From Bombiscardovia nodaiensis (lineage in GTDB: Bacteria > Actinomycetota > Actinomycetes > Actinomycetales > Bifidobacteriaceae), in contig AP026798.1 of NCBI GenBank assembly GCA_033127725.1, positions 2,046,001 to 2,110,000 of the forward strand: DNA of 64,000 nt, written 5' to 3'. The translations under genes were made by a program, and so were the position numbers. The notes under the pieces were generated by a model, which was not told where the DNA came from, searched no databases, and saw only the letters and a program-made list of their open reading frames with translations. Positions 19,018-28,681 of this stretch are shown here, piece after piece (the first letter of the stretch is position 1; each line of letters begins with the position of its first letter).

Positions 19018-21123
19018 GTGTTGGGAATCGACATTTTTCTAGGCGTAGCCGATGTCCTCGTCGCCGCAGCGCTCACGTGGTTCATTGTCTGGTACTTCCT
19101 CATGCCGCAAGCCAAGCCAGACACCGACGGACCGTCTGACGAGCCCGCAAGTCCGGAGCAGGAGCGTACCGATTTGGCCCCCGCCAACGACTCCTCCGCG
19201 CAGCCTGCTACCGCCGAGACCTCAACGTCCTCAAAAGCACAAGCAGAGCCCGAAACGACCGAAACCAAAGCCGCGCCACCCGAAAGCGCGAGCACCCGCG
19301 ACCAGCAGGAGCGCGATAAGCTCCAAGACCGCCTCAGCGCGCTGGAGGACCAACGCAGGCACAGCGGCATCCTGGCACTCATCGCAACGATTTTGACCGC
19401 GCCCGTACTAGCCCTTGACGTATGCAACCGCCTCGCGCCTGCTCTATTGCCTTCTTGGCTCGCCAGCCCCTGGATTCAAGCCATTCTGGTTACTCCCGTG
19501 GTCTTTTACTGCGGTCGGCCCATCTTCCAAGACGGCTGGAGCAAACTCAAAGCCCACCAGACCAACTTGAGCTCCCTCGTAGCCATCGCCAGCTCACTCG
19601 CCTACGCCTACAGTCTGGCCGCCTGCGCAATCCCCATCCTCCTGCCCGAAGGCTCCCGGCAGCCTTACTTCGACGTGATTGGCGTCATCACAGCATTGAC
19701 GCTCTTTGCACAGGTGAGCGAACAGAGCACACGTCTAAACTCCCTAGCCGGGCGCATTCGCGTGAACGAAGCGAACGCCGACAGTGACCCCCAGCGCACA
19801 ATGGCAACCAGAATCAACAGCATTATTGCGAGCGCTATTTCCACAAATTCATCGGCACAGGCCCAGGTAGATGCCCTTCTTTCCAAAGCAGAGCCGCTCG
19901 TGATGATTATTGCCGTGTGGACGTTCATGATTTGGCTCCTGGTGGGCCCCCAGCCGCGTTTAGCGCACGCTGTGGCCAATGCTGCAGGCGTTCTCATTAT
20001 CGCCTGCCCCACAGCCCTGGCCATCTCCATTCCACTCTCCTTCCGCACCGCCCTGGGAGCGGGTTTAGCCCACGGAATGCTCTTTACTTCTCCGCGCTCG
20101 ATGGGTCACCTCGCCGCCACACGCATGGTCGTCATAGACGAGTCAGCCCTCGGCCTGACCGGACTCGCATCGCGTGACCAAGCCACCTGTGCCGAACTCG
20201 CGCGCGCCAGCACACACCTACGCGCCCTAAAAGTCACCTCAGTCATGTTCGACAGCCAGGAAGAGTCTGGTGCCGCTAGCAACAGTCAGCTCTCAAGCGA
20301 CCCAGTCGAGTCCGCCGCCCGCCAAGCCGGTGTCGACATGCTCTTTACCGGCGTGGACAGTGAGCGCAAAGTCCAGTGGTTGCAACGTTTGCGCCGTGAT
20401 TTACATCAGATTGACCAGCAGGCACACGGCGAAAACAACGCGAGCGAGCAGGACGCGGGCTGCATCGCTTTTGCTTCTGCAGATGAAACCGAGCCCCAGA
20501 CCCACCAGGCAGCTCAAGTCTCTATAGATATGAGCTCAGCAGCTGGCTTACTCAGCCCAACTGAGGCAGCGGAACCAGCAGAAGCACTCCGAGCACATCG
20601 TGCAGACCGCTCCCCCGTGCCTTCCGAAGCCGACCTGACCAGCAACCCGGAAATCGCCCACTGGGCTCATGTGGACTTGGTACTCCAAGCCGGCAACGTA
20701 GATGGCATAGCCCGCGCCATCGAACTAGCCCGATCCACCAAGCGCGTCATCAACCAAAATCTAAGCTGGGCTTACGCATACAACATTGTGGCCATCGCGC
20801 TTGCCACCGGCATCGCTTACCCGCTCTTTGGCTGGATGATGAACCCCATGGTGGCTCCCGTAGCCACAGCCATCGCCAGCCTGGTGCCTATTGTCAACAC
20901 TCGTCGCCTGAGCAAACACAAGAGGCTGCGCCGACGCTGGCACGCACTAGCGCAGGCACAGCCTGAACAACTACCAACCCTGGCAGCCAACCGCCCGCAG
21001 GTCATTACGGACGGCGGCTACCAGTTCAGGCTCAATCTTGACCAGCTGGAGAATCCTGAGCACTTTGAGCGCTCTGGTCAGGCGAATGAGCAGGACGGCC
21101 TGCCGGATCAGACTCGTCAGTAG
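19018..21123 (+). CDS. P1B-type ATPase-like membrane protein without catalytic motifs
   Basis: A 701-residue protein with an N-terminal membrane helix, a Ser/Glu/Ala-rich linker and coiled coil (about 30-115), then membrane segments in the order of heavy-metal P-type ATPases, including IIACPTALAISIPLS (328-342), which matches the CPC/CPx helix but reads CPT. The phosphorylation motif DKTGT is replaced by DESAL (374-378). The actuator TGE loop is absent, with that domain shrunk to a few dozen residues. The GDGINDAP hinge is also missing, although the terminal NQNLSWAYAYNIVAIAL helices are kept. It cannot pump by the known cycle; a channel, sensor or scaffold role is inference. The start is GTG at 19018 or TTG at 19021 after AGGAGG. 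Its 3' end overlaps clpB convergently. Confidence 0.75.
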   Translation: MLGIDIFLGVADVLVAAALTWFIVWYFLMPQAKPDTDGPSDEPASPEQERTDLAPANDSSAQPATAETSTSSKAQAEPETTETKAAPPESASTRDQQERDKLQDRLSALEDQRRHSGILALIATILTAPVLALDVCNRLAPALLPSWLASPWIQAILVTPVVFYCGRPIFQDGWSKLKAHQTNLSSLVAIASSLAYAYSLAACAIPILLPEGSRQPYFDVIGVITALTLFAQVSEQSTRLNSLAGRIRVNEANADSDPQRTMATRINSIIASAISTNSSAQAQVDALLSKAEPLVMIIAVWTFMIWLLVGPQPRLAHAVANAAGVLIIACPTALAISIPLSFRTALGAGLAHGMLFTSPRSMGHLAATRMVVIDESALGLTGLASRDQATCAELARASTHLRALKVTSVMFDSQEESGAASNSQLSSDPVESAARQAGVDMLFTGVDSERKVQWLQRLRRDLHQIDQQAHGENNASEQDAGCIAFASADETEPQTHQAAQVSIDMSSAAGLLSPTEAAEPAEALRAHRADRSPVPSEADLTSNPEIAHWAHVDLVLQAGNVDGIARAIELARSTKRVINQNLSWAYAYNIVAIALATGIAYPLFGWMMNPMVAPVATAIASLVPIVNTRRLSKHKRLRRRWHALAQAQPEQLPTLAANRPQVITDGGYQFRLNLDQLENPEHFERSGQANEQDGLPDQTRQ

Positions 21124-23794
21124 CGATATTGTCTACACTCACATCACCGTCCACCAATGTGTCCGTGGGCCAGGCAGTGAGCTCTAAGTGCTCGCCGCCG
21201 GTCTGGTCGACCAGTACCGTATCACCGTCGTGCACCTTGCCAGCCAGGAGCATCCGTGCCAGCTGATCACCCACTTCGGTCTGGACCAGGCGGCGCAGGG
21301 GACGGGCCCCGTAAGCCGGGTCGTAGCCCATGTTCGCCAGCCACTCGCGGGCCGAGTCGGACACGTCCAGCGTGATACGCCGGTCAGTCAAGCGAGCTGC
21401 CACCTGCTTGACCTGCAAGTCCACGATTCCGCCCAGCTCGTCGCGCGTGAGCGGCTGGAAAATCACCAGATCATCCAAGCGGTTGATGAATTCGGGCTTG
21501 AAGGTGGCATGCACCGCATCCATCACCGCCTTGCGCTTGCCCTCCTCGTCCAGGTCGCCGCTCACCAAGAACTGCGAACCCAGGTTGGAAGTCATAATCA
21601 GGATAGTGTTGGTAAAGTCCACTGTCCTGCCCTGACCGTCGGTCAAGCGCCCGTCGTCCAGCACCTGCAAGAGGATGTCGAAGACTTCCGGATTGGCCTT
21701 CTCCACCTCGTCAAAGAGCACCACCGAGTAGGGCCGCCGCCGCACAGCCTCCGTCAGCTGGCCGCCTTCCTCGTAGCCGATGTAGCCGGGTGCCGCGCCG
21801 ATGAGCCGTGAAACCGAAGCTTTCTCCATGTATTCAGACATGTCGATGCGGACCATGGCCTTCTCATCGTCAAAGAGGAAGTCAGCCAGAGCCTTGGCCA
21901 GCTCGGTCTTACCCACTCCCGTGGGCCCCAGGAACATGAAGGAGCCGGTGGGACGGTTGGGATCCGCGATGCCTGCCCGCGAGCGCCGAACAGCGTCGGA
22001 TACCGCACGAATGGCCTCTTTCTGCCCAATCACCCGGTGCCCCAGGTAGTCTTCCATGTGCAGGAGCTTCTCATTCTCCCCTTGCATGAGCCGACCCACA
22101 GGGATACCAGTCCAGTCAGAGACAATCTCAGCTATCGAGTCCGCGTCCACATGGTCGGGCACCATAGGCTCCTGACCCGAACCGCTAGCCTCGGCACTTC
22201 CGCCGCTCTCAGAACCCGCAGTCTTGGCCTGGTCAGCCTCATTCTCTGCCTGTGCCAACTCCTTGCGAATGGTGGGAATCTCGCCGTACAAAATCCGGGA
22301 AGCCTTCTCCAAGTCGCCCTCGCGCGTGGCCTTGTCGGCCTCTACTCGCTTGGCATCCAGCTGAGCACGCAGGTCACCGACCTTGTTGTGGCCAGCCTTC
22401 TCCTGCTCCCAGCGGGTTTTCAAGCCCGAGAGCTTCTCCCGCGCGTCCGCCAGCTCGGCCTGGAGCTTGCTCAGTCGGTCCTTGGAAGCCGGATCGTCCG
22501 CTTTCTTCAGCTGCATCTCCTCCATCTCCAGGCGCGTGACCTTGCGCTGGAGCTCGTCAATCTCCTCAGGCTGCGAGTCCAGCTCCATCCGCAGGTGGGC
22601 AGCGGCCTCATCGACCAAATCAATGGCCTTGTCGGGCAGCTGACGGCCGGAAATATAGCGGTTGGACAGGGTGGCAGCGGCCACGAGCGCGTCGTCACCA
22701 ATCGTCACCTTGTGGTGGGCTTCGTAGCGCTGCTTGAGCCCGCGCAGAATGGCCACAGTATCTTCCACTGACGGCTCGCCCACGAACACCTGCTGGAAAC
22801 GCCGCTCCAGAGCCGGATCCTTCTCAATGTTCTCCCGGTACTCGTCCAGGGTGGTCGCGCCGATCAGGCGGAGCTCGCCGCGGGCCAGCATAGGCTTGAG
22901 CATATTGCCCGCATCCATCGAGCCCTCGGAAGCGCCCGCGCCGACGATGGTATGAATCTCGTCGATGAAGGTGATAATCTGCCCGTTGGCCGACTTAATC
23001 TCGCCCAGCACAGCCTTCAAACGTTCCTCGAATTCGCCGCGGTACTTTGAACCGGCGACCATCGAAGCCAGGTCGAGCGAAATCAGCTTCTTGCCTTCCA
23101 AGCCGGTGGGCACGTCGCCCGCCACAATCCTCTCGGCCAGGCCCTCCACCACGGCGGTCTTACCCACGCCGGGCTCGCCAATCAGCACCGGGTTGTTCTT
23201 GGTGCGGCGGGAGAGAATCTGTATCACGCGCCGAATCTCCTGGTCGCGCCCAATCACCGGGTCGAGCTTGCCCTCTTTAGCCTGAGCCGTCAGGTCCGTA
23301 GAGTACTTCTCCAGGGCCTTGTAAGTGCCTTCCGCATCCGGGCTGGTCACTTTCGCGCCGCCGCGCACCTGGGGTACTGCCTTGCGCAAGGCTTCGGGAG
23401 TGACGCCATGCTGCCTCAAGATGTCAGCTGCCTGCGAGGGGCCCACAGCGATAGCAATGAGCAGGTGTTCGGTGGAGACGTACTCGTCGCCCATCTCTTG
23501 CATTTCCTTGGATGCCTGAGTCAGGGCCATGCTCAGCTGCCGACTGGCCTGGGGCTGGGTAGAAGTGGCCGAAGAAGCCGAAGGCAGCGCCACGAGAGCA
23601 TTGCGCACGGCAGCTCCGATGCCCTGCGTATCGCCGCCGGTCGCCTGAATCAAGCCCGGCACCACCCCCGACTGCTGCCGCAAGAGCGCGTCCAGCAAGT
23701 GAAGCGTATCCACCTGCGGGTTGCCCGCCGCTGAAGCCGACTGAATCGCATCCCCCAAAGCCTCTTGGGCCAAGGTTGTAAAGTTTTCTTCCAT
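21032..23794 (-). CDS. clpB: ATP-dependent chaperone ClpB
   Basis: A 920-residue Hsp100 disaggregase that works with DnaK to rescue aggregated proteins. Domains: Clp N-domain (1-150), AAA+ 1 with Walker A GEPGVGKT, the coiled-coil middle domain (about 405-520), and AAA+ 2 with GPTGVGKT and [13 protein letters not shown] at 23794 follows GGAGG and gives the normal [16 protein letters not shown] opening; the frame extends upstream without support. A Ser/Gly-rich insert follows the middle domain, and a 50-residue Asp/Ser-rich tail ends the protein. A perfect HspR-type operator lies about 100 bp upstream. The 3' end overlaps the opposite-strand ATPase-like gene by 92 bp. Confidence 0.97.
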   Translation of the reverse strand: MEENFTTLAQEALGDAIQSASAAGNPQVDTLHLLDALLRQQSGVVPGLIQATGGDTQGIGAAVRNALVALPSASSATSTQPQASRQLSMALTQASKEMQEMGDEYVSTEHLLIAIAVGPSQAADILRQHGVTPEALRKAVPQVRGGAKVTSPDAEGTYKALEKYSTDLTAQAKEGKLDPVIGRDQEIRRVIQILSRRTKNNPVLIGEPGVGKTAVVEGLAERIVAGDVPTGLEGKKLISLDLASMVAGSKYRGEFEERLKAVLGEIKSANGQIITFIDEIHTIVGAGASEGSMDAGNMLKPMLARGELRLIGATTLDEYRENIEKDPALERRFQQVFVGEPSVEDTVAILRGLKQRYEAHHKVTIGDDALVAAATLSNRYISGRQLPDKAIDLVDEAAAHLRMELDSQPEEIDELQRKVTRLEMEEMQLKKADDPASKDRLSKLQAELADAREKLSGLKTRWEQEKAGHNKVGDLRAQLDAKRVEADKATREGDLEKASRILYGEIPTIRKELAQAENEADQAKTAGSESGGSAEASGSGQEPMVPDHVDADSIAEIVSDWTGIPVGRLMQGENEKLLHMEDYLGHRVIGQKEAIRAVSDAVRRSRAGIADPNRPTGSFMFLGPTGVGKTELAKALADFLFDDEKAMVRIDMSEYMEKASVSRLIGAAPGYIGYEEGGQLTEAVRRRPYSVVLFDEVEKANPEVFDILLQVLDDGRLTDGQGRTVDFTNTILIMTSNLGSQFLVSGDLDEEGKRKAVMDAVHATFKPEFINRLDDLVIFQPLTRDELGGIVDLQVKQVAARLTDRRITLDVSDSAREWLANMGYDPAYGARPLRRLVQTEVGDQLARMLLAGKVHDGDTVLVDQTGGEHLELTAWPTDTLVDGDVSVDNIATDESDPAGRPAHSPDQSAQSAQDSPAGQD

Positions 23795-23894
23795 AGTTCC
23801 TCCACTCGTCCTGCGGCTTTGCCTGGATCGGCTCCGCCGCTGCTCGTCATCATCTGCTATGACCAACAGCAGGAGGCTAGACTCTATTCCCAAA

Positions 23895-23915
23895 CTTGAG
23901 CCTCTACGACTCAAG
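23895..23915. promoter_or_regulatory. HAIR operator (HspR binding site) of clpB
   Basis: CTTGAGC-N7-ACTCAAG differs by one base from the consensus inverted repeat CTTGAGT-N7-ACTCAAG bound by the heat-shock repressor HspR in Actinobacteria. It lies about 100 bp upstream of the clpB start, so clpB is probably repressed by HspR/DnaK and induced by heat. No hspR gene is in the window. Confidence 0.88.
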
Positions 23916-23929
23916 TTTACGCAAGATGC

Positions 23930-23968
23930 AAAAAAAGGCAAGCACTAGATTGCAATCCAGTGCCTGCC
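23930..23968 (-). terminator. Intrinsic terminator of the FAH-family gene
   Basis: A 15-bp stem with two mismatches (23937-23951 with 23954-23968, two-base loop), followed on the minus strand by seven T. It lies 37 bp downstream of the hydrolase stop and just upstream of the clpB operator. Confidence 0.92.
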
Positions 23969-24005
23969 CTCATTTTCAGCCGAATCTAACTGCCTCGGCT
24001 ACTCC

Positions 24006-24821
24006 TTACTCGGCCACAATCACGTTGCGCAAGTCACCAATGCCGTCAATGTGGACAATGGCCTCGTCGCGCGGGTGCATTTGTCCGGACTTATGCGGAG
24101 AACCGGTCATAATCGCATCTCCCGGCAGCAGGGTGGCGAAGGAGGAGATGAAAGCAATCTGCTTAGGAATATCGTTAATCAGATTGGCCGTCGTACCGCC
24201 TGCGTCCTCAATCTCCTGGCCGTTGAGCCTGAAGGAAATGTGCGCATCCGCGTAGTTCAAGTCGGTCTCAATCCAAGGCCCGAGCGGGCAGGAAGTGTCG
24301 AAGCCCTTGGCGCGGGTCCACATGGGGTCGTCGTGCTGGAAGTCGCGCAGGGAAGCATCGTTGCCGCAGGTGAATCCGAGCACGTAATCCATGGCATCGG
24401 CCTCGGAGACGTTCTTTGCCAGACGGCCCATAATCACGACCAGCTCAGGCTCATACTCCAAGTCGTGGCTGGCAGAGGGGAACACAATCGGGTCATCCGG
24501 GCCAATGACGGCCGTGGACGGCTTCATAAACACGTTCATCTCGCTCAGCGGCTGCTGGGGGATGTCCGGGTGCTGGTTGGCAAACTCCACCGTGTGGTCG
24601 CGATAGTTGAAAGCGAGCCCGTAAATCTTGGAAGGAAGTACCGGAGCAAGGAGGCGCACGCCGTCGGCATCGAGAGCGTAACGCTGGCCGGTGGGCTGTA
24701 CCTGCTGGCCATTCAGCGGGTAACCGTCCACCTCTACGAGGTAGTCTTTGCCGTCATTCTCGTCCTTCTGCACGAAGGCGTAGTGCGGCGTGTCATTGAT
24801 AGAAAATCGTGCTATTCTCAT
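24006..24821 (-). CDS. Fumarylacetoacetate hydrolase family protein
   Basis: A 271-residue member of the FAH superfamily, metal-dependent enzymes that cleave or decarboxylate acylpyruvates and related 2-oxo compounds. Motifs: YGLAFNYRDH, FMKPSTAVIGPDDPIVFP, HDLEYEPELVVIMG with the metal-binding Glu pair, VLGFTCGNDASLRDFQ with the metal Asp, and LLPGDAIMTGSPHKSGQM. The N-terminal 70 residues form the usual cap. The exact substrate is unknown; acylpyruvase or oxaloacetate decarboxylase activity is a common guess. The start ATG at 24821 has only a weak upstream site. Monocistronic. Confidence 0.88.
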   Translation of the reverse strand: MRIARFSINDTPHYAFVQKDENDGKDYLVEVDGYPLNGQQVQPTGQRYALDADGVRLLAPVLPSKIYGLAFNYRDHTVEFANQHPDIPQQPLSEMNVFMKPSTAVIGPDDPIVFPSASHDLEYEPELVVIMGRLAKNVSEADAMDYVLGFTCGNDASLRDFQHDDPMWTRAKGFDTSCPLGPWIETDLNYADAHISFRLNGQEIEDAGGTTANLINDIPKQIAFISSFATLLPGDAIMTGSPHKSGQMHPRDEAIVHIDGIGDLRNVIVAE

Positions 24822-25026
24822 GGCTCTAGTCTAGCCCCTTTAGGCCAGTATGACGAACCAGCAGCCCATACCAATTCCGGCTCACGCTGTACGCACTATC
24901 CTAAGCCGTTCTACGCGCGCGTCTACACACATTCTGTTCCTATTGAATGCTTTGGAAACTCTATCTAGCACACGGCTTTGGAAGCTCAAAACTATTTGAA
25001 ATCAGCCCCCAGATGCACCGAAAATC

Positions 25027-25836
25027 TTAGATAAAAGCGCGCTCACCAAAAATCGCAGTGCCCACCCGCACAAGCGTAGAGCCTTCCGCAATGGCGAGCG
25101 CCAAATCGCCGGTCATCCCCATCGACAGCTCGGAGCACTGGTCCGTGCCAGGCTCTCCAGACGAACGAATAGCATCTCGCAACTGGCGAAGGTGCGCGAA
25201 ACCTGCGCGAATAACACGCTCGTCGTCCACATGCGCGCCAACGGTCATCAAGCCCCTCAGCTTTAGGCCCGGCATAGCTGCAAGCTGATAAGCCAGCTCC
25301 TCAGCCTCTTGCGGCAGGCAGCCCGACTTGGCCTCCTCCCCTGACTCGTTCACCTCCAAGTAGACGTTGACATACTGGTCGCGCGCGTCCATCCGGCGCG
25401 AGAGTTTTTGAGCCAGGCTCAAGCTATCGACCGACTCCACCGTGTCGACCGGATCAATAATTTTGCTTATTTTATTGGATTGCAGCTGCCCAATCAGGTG
25501 CATAGTCACGCCCTCGCCATCCTCAGCATCGAGCGGGTTCCAGACAAGCCCACGCTCGAAACACTGTCGCTCCAAGCCCTCGGCCTTCGCACTAACCTCC
25601 TGGGGCCGGTTCTCACCAATGAAGCGGATACCCGCATCAATGGCGGCCATAATTTCGGCCACGTCGCGCGTTTTCGTGGCGGCTAAGAGTTGAACGGACC
25701 CCTTTGGGCGACCGGCCGCAGCTTCAGCCAACGCAATCTGTTCTTGCACGCGATGGACTCCGTCTCGAATCTGCCCAGCCCGCTCGCGCGAAATGACCTC
25801 ATTGGCCAAATCCTTGTGCTCCATATACGCGACCAT
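25027..25836 (-). CDS. Pyridoxal-phosphate homeostasis protein (YggS/PLPBP family)
   Basis: A 269-residue single-domain TIM-barrel PLP carrier related to alanine racemase. Lys55 in LLAATKTRD is the expected PLP Schiff-base residue. Further motifs are FIGENRPQEV, HLIGQLQSNKI, VYLEVNESGEEAKSG, LRGLMTVGA and ELSMGMTGDLALAIAEGSTLVRVGTAIFG. It controls free PLP and keto-acid balance rather than catalysing a reaction. The start is two bases after the gluQ stop, so it is coupled to gluQ. ATG at 25836 is used; ATG at 25824 is possible. Confidence 0.93.
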   Translation of the reverse strand: MVAYMEHKDLANEVISRERAGQIRDGVHRVQEQIALAEAAAGRPKGSVQLLAATKTRDVAEIMAAIDAGIRFIGENRPQEVSAKAEGLERQCFERGLVWNPLDAEDGEGVTMHLIGQLQSNKISKIIDPVDTVESVDSLSLAQKLSRRMDARDQYVNVYLEVNESGEEAKSGCLPQEAEELAYQLAAMPGLKLRGLMTVGAHVDDERVIRAGFAHLRQLRDAIRSSGEPGTDQCSELSMGMTGDLALAIAEGSTLVRVGTAIFGERAFI

Positions 25837-25838
25837 AC

Positions 25839-26996
25839 TTACCCCGCTTTGACTGACAGTTGACTCTCCTCCACCATAGTAGCCAGCGTCGAAGGCTTAA
25901 GCACCCGATCCTGTCGGTGCGCAGCAATGAGCCCCCAGTCAAAAACCGCCAGTAGCTGGCTCAATTGCGCAGGCTCCGGCCTAATCTGTAAACCTAAAAG
26001 CCAGGCACACAGGCCCAAGACCTGTTGCGGACGAACGCCCTGAGCGCGCAGGGTGCCCAAATCAAGCGAGCCGTAGCGTTTGGAGAGCCGCCTGCCGTCA
26101 CCGCCATCCACCAACGGTAGGTGGGCCCATTGCACGGCAGGAAGCCCAGCATCCGACTCGGGCAAGTCCTGCTCCGCACTGTTCTCTTCTGCGCTCCCCT
26201 GCCCAGCTAGCCCTGCCTGCCCGGCAGCCAGATGCGCCCGAATCCACAGCTGCAGGGCGGTTGAGCGCAGCAGATCACGCCCTCGCACCACCTGAGTAAT
26301 GCCCATATCCAGGTCGTCTACGCTCACCGCCAGCTGGTAAGCCATAATGCCGTCGGAGCGCACCACCACCACGTCGCCCACTTCAGTTGGCAGGTCGTAG
26401 CTTTGCGGGCCATAAATTTGGTCCTGGAACCTGCAGGCAGATCCCGGCTGGCCTCCGCTGGGCACCGCTATCCGCCAAGCGTGACGGTCTCCAGCTAGGA
26501 TTCTGCCCTCAGCCCGTACTGGTGCCAAGTGCCTGCAAGTGCCCGGATATACGAGAAAGCCGTCGCCCTCGTTGGGAGCCGAGGCCGCGCGAATGTCCGC
26601 CCGGGAGCAGAAACAGGGGTAAATGAGCTTCTGCTTGCCGTTGGGGTCACCGCCGCCAGCTTCCGGCAACTGCTGCGCCTTGAGCCTGGAAAACGCCTGC
26701 CGGTAGAGGTCCTGGCGTTGGGACTGATAGACCACGGACCCATCCCAATCCAAGCCCAGCCAAGCCAGGTCGTCTTGAATCCACCGGTCCGCGTCCTTGA
26801 CCACACGCGGAGTGTCAATATCTTCAATCCGCAGACGCACCTGCCCGCCCGCACTGCGAGCCCCCAGCCAAGCCGCGAGCGCCGCATAGGCGTTGCCCAA
26901 GTGCATCCGCCCCGTCGGCGAAGGTGCCATCCTGCCCACGATAGGGTCTCTGCCAGGCAGTGCACTCTCTCTCGAATCGCTTGAAATAGCTCCCAT
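25839..26996 (-). CDS. gluQ: Glutamyl-Q tRNA(Asp) synthetase (GluRS paralogue)
   Basis: A 385-residue paralogue of the GluRS catalytic domain without an anticodon-binding domain. It has a HIGH-type HLGN (32-35) after MAPSPTG, a KMSKS-type RLSKRYG, and a zinc site built from YPCFCSR and YPGTCR as in GluQ enzymes, which attach glutamate to queuosine in tRNA-Asp. Several Gln/Glu-rich inserts make it longer than E. coli GluQ (about 300). The start at 26996 is chosen because the frame before it overlaps the amidohydrolase gene; support from a ribosome-binding site is poor. It is the middle gene of amidohydrolase-gluQ-yggS. Confidence 0.88.
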   Translation of the reverse strand: MGAISSDSRESALPGRDPIVGRMAPSPTGRMHLGNAYAALAAWLGARSAGGQVRLRIEDIDTPRVVKDADRWIQDDLAWLGLDWDGSVVYQSQRQDLYRQAFSRLKAQQLPEAGGGDPNGKQKLIYPCFCSRADIRAASAPNEGDGFLVYPGTCRHLAPVRAEGRILAGDRHAWRIAVPSGGQPGSACRFQDQIYGPQSYDLPTEVGDVVVVRSDGIMAYQLAVSVDDLDMGITQVVRGRDLLRSTALQLWIRAHLAAGQAGLAGQGSAEENSAEQDLPESDAGLPAVQWAHLPLVDGGDGRRLSKRYGSLDLGTLRAQGVRPQQVLGLCAWLLGLQIRPEPAQLSQLLAVFDWGLIAAHRQDRVLKPSTLATMVEESQLSVKAG

Positions 26997-27006
26997 ACCA
27001 GCGTTA

Positions 27007-28347
27007 TTAGAAGGTGTCGAGCAGGCGATCGATGTCGGCGAAGTGCTTGACTTTGGGGCGCCAGACCGGCCAGCCACGAGCAATCACTAGCTTTGGATCC
27101 GCCAGGAAATGCACATCTACGGCCGGATCGCCGTCGAGCACCAGCAGGTCAGCGTCCTTACCGAGGGCAATCGAGCCGGTCACGTCGTCCAGCCCCAGGT
27201 TCTTGGCGTTCACCTGCGTGGCTGCGTGGAAGGCTTGAGCTGGCGTGAAACCGGCGTAGCGAACCATCAAATCCAGCTCCCGCCAAGTGTTGTATTGGGT
27301 AACGAACGTCATAGCGGTGTCAGTGCCCATGCCCTCGCTGATTCCGGCTTCACGACCATCCTTGGCCCCTTGGACCATGCCGTCAGCTACCAGCTCCGAG
27401 TTAGCCCTGACAACGTCGGAGATTCCCAGCTCCTCCTGGCTAATCTTGACCAGAGGCAGCCCAGCAGAGAGCGTGGAATTCAGACCAGAGTAGCCCCGAA
27501 GAGCCTTAGGATTGTGGAGGAAGAGATCAATCATCTCCTCGCTGAGCGGAGCGCCATGCTCAATGGTGTCCACGCCCGCCTTCAAGGCTGCCAGCACGCC
27601 CGCAGCACTTTGAGCGTGAGCCGCCACAATGACGCCCATCTCGTGGGCTTCCTCGCAAACCGCCTCCATCGAGGCCTCGTCCATCTGCGGAGTGCCTGCC
27701 ACTCCCAGCTCTTTAGCATCTGTTACTCCGCCCGTAGCCGCCACTTTCAGGGCGTTAGCGCCGTGCTCTAAGTTGATGCGAGCGTTGACCCGCGCCTCCT
27801 GCGGATTGGTGGAAGTCAACGCTATGTAGGGCGCTCCGTGGCCGCCAGGAATCGAAAGCATGGGGCCGGAAGCGAGAATACGCGGGCCCACCATCTCGTC
27901 GGCGTCGATTTTCTCGCGCAAGTGCACTGCCTCATAGCCGGCGTCTCCCAGGGAACGAATAGTGGTCACGCCAGAGTTGAGCAGGGTCTTTACCGATGCG
28001 CGGGCGCGGGCGGCAGCATAAGCCTGGCCTACCGGCCCATGAATCAGCGCCAGAGCCATCTGCTCCTGCCTGGGACTCGTCTGGCCGCCAGCCTTTAAGG
28101 GCTTGCCGTCCGCAAACAAGTGCGTGTGAGCGTTGATGAGCCCGGGAGCCACTACCTTGCCACTGGCATCAATCCGGTGGTAGCCAGCGGGCACGTATGC
28201 CTGAGCGGATGGGGCTATCTGCTCAATCCGACCGTCCGACCCCACCACCACGGTAGTATCCTGCCAAACCTCGCCGTCCTCATTACCGGTGGCCACTCTC
28301 GCATGTTCGAGCGCAAATGGCTCGCGTTCTTTTCTGCCCACTACCAT
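27007..28347 (-). CDS. Metal-dependent amidohydrolase (imidazolonepropionase/prolidase-like)
   Basis: A cytosolic TIM-barrel amidohydrolase of about 446 residues. It shows the metal motif APGLINAHTHLF, the carboxylated-lysine region NALKVAATGGV, VIVAAHAQS with a metal His, DTIEHGAP, and the terminal catalytic Asp in GMGTDTAM. The C-terminal composite barrel ends with SIALGKDADLLVLDGDP. These are features of the subgroup acting on N-acyl amino acids, Xaa-Pro or Xaa-Arg dipeptides, or imidazolonepropionate; the true substrate is unknown. The frame reaches 28410; ATG at 28347 gives the usual family start. Confidence 0.85.
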   Translation of the reverse strand: MVVGRKEREPFALEHARVATGNEDGEVWQDTTVVVGSDGRIEQIAPSAQAYVPAGYHRIDASGKVVAPGLINAHTHLFADGKPLKAGGQTSPRQEQMALALIHGPVGQAYAAARARASVKTLLNSGVTTIRSLGDAGYEAVHLREKIDADEMVGPRILASGPMLSIPGGHGAPYIALTSTNPQEARVNARINLEHGANALKVAATGGVTDAKELGVAGTPQMDEASMEAVCEEAHEMGVIVAAHAQSAAGVLAALKAGVDTIEHGAPLSEEMIDLFLHNPKALRGYSGLNSTLSAGLPLVKISQEELGISDVVRANSELVADGMVQGAKDGREAGISEGMGTDTAMTFVTQYNTWRELDLMVRYAGFTPAQAFHAATQVNAKNLGLDDVTGSIALGKDADLLVLDGDPAVDVHFLADPKLVIARGWPVWRPKVKHFADIDRLLDTF

Positions 28348-28681
28348 AATGCCCAACTTTCTGCGTCCTGCAACTCGGAGCCCTCTACCCGCACGCTCCC
28401 TTACCCCCATCGTAGTGCCTTGAGAGCTTGTTCAACAACCACGCCTGAGCAAAAGCCAGCCGAAGTTGATTGTTGCACAGAATCTAGCACAGACAATGCC
28501 GATACATGTGAATACAAGATGTCCAAAACTTTTCGAGCGGTGGCCCGACCCAAGTCGCACCTAGGCATAAAAAAGTGGCACCCGAACCATCTCGAGTGCC
28601 ACTCATGCCTTACTGCTGCAGGGCAAAGTGCCTACAGCAGCACGGCTACCGCAAACGCTTACCAGTGAATGCAGTTAGCAA
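28348..28681. other. Intergenic region with terminator and second hairpin
   Basis: 334 bp between the amidohydrolase start and the surface-protein stop. It contains the terminator at 28568-28602, a second hairpin near 28613-28640 (CTGCTG with CAGCAG), and the amidohydrolase promoter area. No gene was seen. Confidence 0.5.
28568..28602 (-). terminator. Intrinsic terminator of surface protein 1
   Basis: GTGGCACCCGA (28575-28585) pairs with TCGAGTGCCAC (28592-28602), with one mismatch, and six T follow on the minus strand. It lies 80 bp past the stop of the surface-protein gene. Confidence 0.9.

Noticed and set aside
19018..21123. Annotation as a working copper/heavy-metal exporting ATPase
   Set aside because: DKTGT, TGE and GDGINDAP motifs are absent, so the transport cycle cannot run.
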